The notes beneath the pieces are model-generated. The model ran no database searches. It saw nothing but the letters and a program-made list of their open reading frames with translations, and was not told the DNA's origin. The position numbers and the translations under genes are program-made. This document shows, piece by piece, positions 59,560-64,000 of a DNA stretch of 64,000 bases (its first letter is position 1; each line of letters opens with the position of its first letter). The stretch covers positions 310,001 through 374,000 of the forward strand of contig NZ_BMUF01000002.1 in assembly GCF_014650055.1 (NCBI RefSeq), in the 5' to 3' direction. The DNA comes from Streptomyces malachitofuscus. Its GTDB lineage: Bacteria > Actinomycetota > Actinomycetes > Streptomycetales > Streptomycetaceae.

Positions 59560-62500
59560 ATGACATCGCCGACGTACCGCCAGGTACCAGCCCAGGTCGA
59601 CCTGCCCGCCCTCGAGCACGCGGTGCTCGACTTCTGGCGCGAGCAGAAGATCTTCGCCAAGAGCCTGGAGCAGTCCGAGGGTCGCCCCGAGTGGGTGTTC
59701 TACGAGGGCCCGCCCACCGCCAACGGCATGCCCGGCGCCCACCACATCGAGGCCCGCGTCTTCAAGGACGTCTTCCCCCGCTTCCGCACCATGCGCGGCT
59801 ACCACGTGGCCCGCAAGGCCGGCTGGGACTGCCACGGCCTCCCCGTGGAGCTCGCCGTGGAGAAGGAGCTCGGCTTCGCCGGCAAGCAGGACATCGAGGC
59901 GTACGGCATCGCCGAGTTCAACGCCAAGTGCCGCGAGTCCGTGACCCGCCACACCGACGCCTTCGAAGAGCTCACGACCCGCATGGGCTACTGGGCCGAC
60001 CTGCAGAACCCGTACCGCACGATGGACCCCGAGTACATCGAGTCCGTCTGGTGGTCGCTGAAGGAGATCTTCAACAAGGGCCTGCTGGTGCAGGACCACC
60101 GCGTCGCCCCCTGGTGCCCCCGCTGCGGCACCGGCCTGTCCGACCACGAGCTGGCGCAGGGCTACGAGTCGGTCGTCGACCCGTCCGTCTACGTCCGTTT
60201 CCCGCTCACCTCAGGCCCGCTGGCCGGCGAGGCCGCGCTCGTGGTGTGGACGACCACGCCCTGGACCCTGGTCTCCAACACGGCCGTCGCCGCGCACCCC
60301 GAGGTCACCTACGTCGTCGCCACGAACGGCGAGGAGAAGCTGGTCGTCGCCGAGCCGCTGCTCGCCAAGGCGCTCGGCGAGGGCTGGGAGACCACCGGCC
60401 AGTCGTTCACGGGCGCCGAGATGGAGCGCTGGTCGTACCGGCGGCCCTTCGAGCTGGTGGAGTTCCCCGAGCCGGCGCACTACGTCGTCAACGCCGACTA
60501 CGTCACCACCGAGGACGGCACCGGTCTGGTCCACCAGTCCCCCGCCTTCGGTGAGGACGACCTCAAGGTCTGCCGCTCCTACGGCCTGCCCGTGGTGAAC
60601 CCCGTCCGCCCCGACGGCACGTTCGAGGAGGACGTCCCCCTGATCGGCGGCGTCTTCTTCAAGAAGGCCGACGAGAAGCTCACCGAGGACCTCCAGCAGC
60701 GCGGCCTGCTCCTCAAGCACCTTCCGTACGAGCACAGCTACCCGCACTGCTGGCGCTGCCACACCGCGCTGCTCTACTACGCGCAGCCGTCGTGGTACAT
60801 CCGCACCACCGCCATCAAGGACCGGCTGCTCCAGGAGAACGAGAACACCAACTGGTTCCCGGACACGGTCAAGAACGGCCGGTACGGCGACTGGCTGAAC
60901 AACAACATCGACTGGGCGCTGTCCCGCAACCGCTACTGGGGCACCCCGCTGCCCATCTGGCGCTGCGAGGACGACCACCTCACGGTCGTCGGCTCCCGGG
61001 CGGAGCTCACCGAGCTGACCGGCACCGACCAGTCCGGCCTCGACCCGCACCGCCCGTTCATCGACGAGGTCACGTTCGCCTGCCGCCACGACGGCTGCGG
61101 GAAGACGGCCACGCGCGTGCCCGAGGTCATCGACGCCTGGTACGACTCGGGCTCGATGCCGTTCGCGCAGTGGGGCTACCCGTACAAGAACAAGGAACTG
61201 TTCGAGGCCCGCTACCCGGCGCAGTTCATCTGCGAGGCCATCGACCAGACCCGCGGCTGGTTCTACACGCTGATGGCGGTCGGCACGCTCGTCTTCGACA
61301 AGTCGTCGTACGAGAACGTCGTCTGCCTGGGCCACATCCTCGCCGAGGACGGCCGCAAGATGTCCAAGAACCTGGGCAACATCCTGCAGCCGATCCCGCT
61401 CATGGAGCAGCACGGCGCCGACGCGGTCCGCTGGTTCATGGCGGCCGGCGGTTCCCCGTGGGCGGCCCGCAGGGTGGGCCACGGCACCATCCAGGAGGTC
61501 GTCCGCAAGACCCTGCTGACGTACTGGAACACGGTCGCCTTCCAGGCCCTGTACGCCCGTACGTCGAACTGGGCGCCGAGCGAGGCCGACCCGGCCCCCG
61601 CCGACCGTCCCGTGCTCGACCGCTGGCTGCTTTCCGAACTGCACGCGCTCACCGACCAGGTGACCCAGGCGCTGGACGGCTACGACACCCAGCGGGCCGG
61701 CAAGCTGCTGTCCGCGTTCGTCGACGACCTGTCCAACTGGTACGTGCGCCGTTCGCGCCGCCGCTTCTGGCAGGGCGACAAGGCCGCGCTGCGCACCCTG
61801 CACGAGGTCGTGGAGACGGTCACCAAGCTGATGGCCCCGCTGACCCCGTTCATCACCGAGCGGGTCTGGCAGGACCTGGTCGTCCCGGTCACCCCGGGCG
61901 CCCCGGAGTCGGTGCACCTGGCGTCCTGGCCGGAGGCGGACCTGTCCGCGATCGACCCGGAGCTGTCGAAGCAGATGGTGCTGGTGCGGCGCCTGGTGGA
62001 GCTGGGGCGGGCCACCCGCGCGGAGTCGGGCGTGAAGACCCGCCAGCCGCTGAAGCGCGCGCTGATCGCGGCGGGCGGCTTCACCGCTCTCGACCCGGAG
62101 CTGCACACCCAGATCACCGAGGAGCTGAACGTCGAGTCGCTTGCGTCGCTGTCCGAGGTGGGCGGCTCGCTGGTGGACACCACGGCGAAGGCCAACTTCC
62201 GCGCGCTGGGCAAGCGGTTCGGCAAGCGGGTCCAGGACGTGGCCAAGGCGGTCGCGAACGCGGACGCCGCCGCCCTGTCCCTGGCGCTGCGCGAGGGCAC
62301 GGCCTCGGTGGAGGTCGACGGGGAGACGATCACCCTCGCCCCGGACGAGGTGATCATCACGGAGACCCCGCGCGAGGGCTGGTCGGTGGCGTCCGACGCC
62401 GGTGCCACGGTCGCCCTCGACCTGGAGATCACCGAGGAGCTGCGCCGGGCGGGCCTCGCCCGTGACGCGATCCGGCTGATCCAGGAGGCCCGCAAGAACA

Positions 62501-62703
62501 GCGGCCTCGACGTGGCCGACCGCATCGCCCTGCGCTGGACGGCCGCCGACCCCGCGACGGTCTCCGCCGTGACGGAGCACGCGCAGCTGATCGCCGACGA
62601 GGTTCTCGCCACGGACTTCGACCGGGGCGAGGCGGACGACACGTACGGCGCGCCGTTCACCGACGAGGGGCTGTCCCTGACGTTCCGCCTGCGCAAGGCG
62701 TAA
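59560..62703 (+). CDS. ileS: isoleucyl-tRNA synthetase, type 2, with GXHH signature
   Basis: A 1047-aa class I synthetase of the long, eukaryote-like (IleRS2) type. Where most IleRS have HIGH, this one has GAHH at residues 59-62 (ANGMPGAHHIEA). The second signature is KMSKN at 600-604. WDCHGLPVE marks the catalytic core, the CP1 editing domain includes TTPWTLVSNTAVA, and the C-terminal tRNA-binding region is complete. The ATG follows CCGGAGG, which the T-box sequesters. A 20-bp terminator follows at 62721. Confidence 0.97.
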   Translation: MTSPTYRQVPAQVDLPALEHAVLDFWREQKIFAKSLEQSEGRPEWVFYEGPPTANGMPGAHHIEARVFKDVFPRFRTMRGYHVARKAGWDCHGLPVELAVEKELGFAGKQDIEAYGIAEFNAKCRESVTRHTDAFEELTTRMGYWADLQNPYRTMDPEYIESVWWSLKEIFNKGLLVQDHRVAPWCPRCGTGLSDHELAQGYESVVDPSVYVRFPLTSGPLAGEAALVVWTTTPWTLVSNTAVAAHPEVTYVVATNGEEKLVVAEPLLAKALGEGWETTGQSFTGAEMERWSYRRPFELVEFPEPAHYVVNADYVTTEDGTGLVHQSPAFGEDDLKVCRSYGLPVVNPVRPDGTFEEDVPLIGGVFFKKADEKLTEDLQQRGLLLKHLPYEHSYPHCWRCHTALLYYAQPSWYIRTTAIKDRLLQENENTNWFPDTVKNGRYGDWLNNNIDWALSRNRYWGTPLPIWRCEDDHLTVVGSRAELTELTGTDQSGLDPHRPFIDEVTFACRHDGCGKTATRVPEVIDAWYDSGSMPFAQWGYPYKNKELFEARYPAQFICEAIDQTRGWFYTLMAVGTLVFDKSSYENVVCLGHILAEDGRKMSKNLGNILQPIPLMEQHGADAVRWFMAAGGSPWAARRVGHGTIQEVVRKTLLTYWNTVAFQALYARTSNWAPSEADPAPADRPVLDRWLLSELHALTDQVTQALDGYDTQRAGKLLSAFVDDLSNWYVRRSRRRFWQGDKAALRTLHEVVETVTKLMAPLTPFITERVWQDLVVPVTPGAPESVHLASWPEADLSAIDPELSKQMVLVRRLVELGRATRAESGVKTRQPLKRALIAAGGFTALDPELHTQITEELNVESLASLSEVGGSLVDTTAKANFRALGKRFGKRVQDVAKAVANADAAALSLALREGTASVEVDGETITLAPDEVIITETPREGWSVASDAGATVALDLEITEELRRAGLARDAIRLIQEARKNSGLDVADRIALRWTAADPATVSAVTEHAQLIADEVLATDFDRGEADDTYGAPFTDEGLSLTFRLRKA

Positions 62704-62720
62704 CACCCGGGCAGCCGCAG

Positions 62721-62772
62721 GCCGAAGGCCCGGGCCCACCGAGAAAAATCTTGGTGGGCCCGGGCCTTCGGC
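62721..62772 (+). terminator. terminator of ileS
   Basis: A perfect 20-bp stem (62721-62740 with 62753-62772) with a 12-base A-rich loop lies 17 bp after the ileS stop. It is the strongest hairpin in the window. Confidence 0.92.
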
Positions 62773-62842
62773 GTTGCGTACGTCGGACACCGCACCCAGG
62801 TCCGAACAAACACCGCAAACCCCGTGAACACGCGTAGCGAAA

Positions 62843-62880
62843 GGGCGGGGCCCCGGGTTGGTGTACCCGGGGCCCCGCCC
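62843..62880 (-). terminator. terminator of divIVA
   Basis: A perfect 16-bp GC stem (62843-62858 with 62865-62880) with loop TGGTGT lies 45 bp after the divIVA stop. With the ileS terminator it separates the convergent genes. Confidence 0.9.
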
Positions 62881-62925
62881 TGAACGCTGCCGACTGCTAC
62901 GCCGTATTCATGACCACAGGGGCCG

Positions 62926-64000
62926 TCAGTTGTCGTCCTCGTCGATCAGGAAGCCGCGCATCGGCGAGGGCGCCTGACCCATCGGCGACGGGCCCTGCGG
63001 ACGCACCGGCGCCATGGGCTGCGTCATGGCCGGCTGCATCTGCTGCTGACCGCCGTACGACGGACCGGACGGACCGCCGGGGCCGCCGCCCATCGTCTGG
63101 TTGCCGCCGTAGGACGGCGCACCGGCACCGGCCGGAGCCATCGAGGGCGCCGGGGACGGCGGCAGCGACGGCGCGGCACTCGCGGGCTGGCGCGGCGGGG
63201 CGAGCGAGTCGTCCGCCTGGGTCTCCAGCTGACGCAGCTGCGACTCCAGGTAGGACTTCAGCCGCGTGCGGTACTCGCGCTCGAAGCCGCGCAGGTCCTC
63301 GACCTTGCGCTCCAGCGTGGCGCGGGCGGACTCCAGGGAGCCCATCGCGACGCGGTGCTTCTCCTGCGCGTCCCGCTCCAGGGCGTCGGCCTTGGCACGG
63401 GCGTCCCGCTCGAGACCCTCGGCACGCGAACGCGCCTCGCCCACGATCTTGTTGGCCTCGGAACGGGCCTCCGCGATCGCCTGGTCGGCGGTCTGCTGCG
63501 CCAGCGACAGCACCCGCGCGGCGCTGTCGCCGCCGGGGCCTCCCTGACCGGGAAGACCGGGGCCGCCCATGGGGCCACCCATCGGGCCACCAGGGCCCAT
63601 CTGCCCCTGCATCGGGCCGCCCTGGCCCATCGGCCCGGGACCCTGGCCCATGGGGCCGGGACCCTGCGGGCCGCCCTGTCCGCCGGGGCCGGCGGGCAGC
63701 TGAGGAGCACCGCTCGGCAGCTGGGGCGGGCCACCCATGGGGCCACCCATCTGCTGCTGCGGCGGGCCCGATATGCCGGCGGGCACGGGAGCGCCGGGAC
63801 CTCGCATGCCCTGCTGGGGCATCCCCTGCTGGGGCATGCCCTGCGGCGGCCCCTGCTGTTGCTGCTGGTCCTGCGGCTCGGGAGGCTTCCGCATGTTCTG
63901 CTGGTTCTGGGCAGCAGCGCGCGTGGCCGCGGCCAGCTTGGCGCGCAGGTCCTCGTTCTCGCGGAGCAGGCGCGTCAGTTCGGCTTCGACCTCGTCGAGG
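62926..64000 (-). CDS. divIVA: DivIVA polar growth protein, N-terminus outside window
   Basis: A partial gene: the frame is open through base 64000, and the visible part (358 codons) starts within LDEVEAELTRLLRENEDLRA, close to the DivIVA N-terminal domain. DivIVA marks the hyphal tips and drives polar growth. A first coiled coil is followed by a linker rich in Gly, Met, Pro and Gln (about 130 residues, repeats such as GMPQQGM and GPGPMGQG). A long second coiled coil (about AQQTADQAIAEARSEANKIV...) and a Gly/Pro tail ending in FLIDEDDN follow. The linker is characteristic of Streptomyces DivIVA. From memory this is SCO2077 in S. coelicolor. Confidence 0.96.
   Translation of the reverse strand, partial: LDEVEAELTRLLRENEDLRAKLAAATRAAAQNQQNMRKPPEPQDQQQQQGPPQGMPQQGMPQQGMRGPGAPVPAGISGPPQQQMGGPMGGPPQLPSGAPQLPAGPGGQGGPQGPGPMGQGPGPMGQGGPMQGQMGPGGPMGGPMGGPGLPGQGGPGGDSAARVLSLAQQTADQAIAEARSEANKIVGEARSRAEGLERDARAKADALERDAQEKHRVAMGSLESARATLERKVEDLRGFEREYRTRLKSYLESQLRQLETQADDSLAPPRQPASAAPSLPPSPAPSMAPAGAGAPSYGGNQTMGGGPGGPSGPSYGGQQQMQPAMTQPMAPVRPQGPSPMGQAPSPMRGFLIDEDDN

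Overview
The window is high-GC actinobacterial chromosome and almost certainly Streptomyces. The signs are dense GC-rich coding with many GTG and a few TTG starts, frequent ATGA/GTGA stop-start overlaps, a Streptomyces-type DivIVA, the trpC-trpM-trpB-trpA order, a bifunctional PriA and no trpF. From memory, the gene order matches the S. coelicolor segment from gltD/gltB to divIVA (about SCO2025-SCO2077). This is conserved core chromosome. I saw no insertion sequence, prophage, CRISPR array, rRNA or tRNA.

Layout. 0-10 kb: a VWA protein, a rhomboid protease, a lipobox-bearing GH46 chitosanase, gltD/gltB (glutamate synthase) and a VIT/CCC1-type transporter. 10.2-17.2 kb: six genes translated as a chain, four ADP-ribosylglycohydrolase (DraG/ARH) homologues followed by a CaiB-type CoA-transferase and a CitE-type lyase. 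17.2-17.6 kb: 62-bp tandem repeats. 17.6-26.4 kb, leftward: hisI-trpE, three small membrane proteins, trpC-trpM-trpB-trpA, a DsbA-like protein and lgt. 27.5-33.3 kb, leftward: hisD-hisC-hisB-(52-aa membrane protein)-hisH-priA-ridA-hisF. 33.4-37.7 kb, rightward: a membrane-anchored beta-helix-like protein, two further proteins, ybaK and a 24-aa ribosomal protein bL37 gene. 38-46 kb: a membrane protein, an ABC exporter pair, a NYN-domain protein and dnaE. 46-55 kb: DUF2252, a DsbA-like protein, PhoD, MscS, SDR and a Na+/H+ antiporter. 55-64 kb: GNAT, an RluA-family pseudouridine synthase, lspA, a DksA/TraR protein with a histone-H1-like N-terminus, a T-box-controlled ileS, and divIVA, whose start lies beyond the window.

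How it fits together. GltBD makes the glutamate used in amino-acid synthesis. The trp and his clusters are interleaved: hisI precedes trpE directly, and PriA does both the HisA and TrpF steps. Lgt and LspA, the first two lipoprotein-maturation enzymes, are both present, as is a lipoprotein substrate (the chitosanase). The ADP-ribosylglycohydrolase chain is the best candidate for an undescribed system. Its members keep different versions of the metal-binding motifs, and the second has lost part of them.

Several small genes were found by hand reading: trpM (57 aa), the hisB-hisH membrane protein (52 aa), bL37 (24 aa), a 55-aa basic protein, and two leader ORFs that overlap the GTG starts of hisD and trpC.
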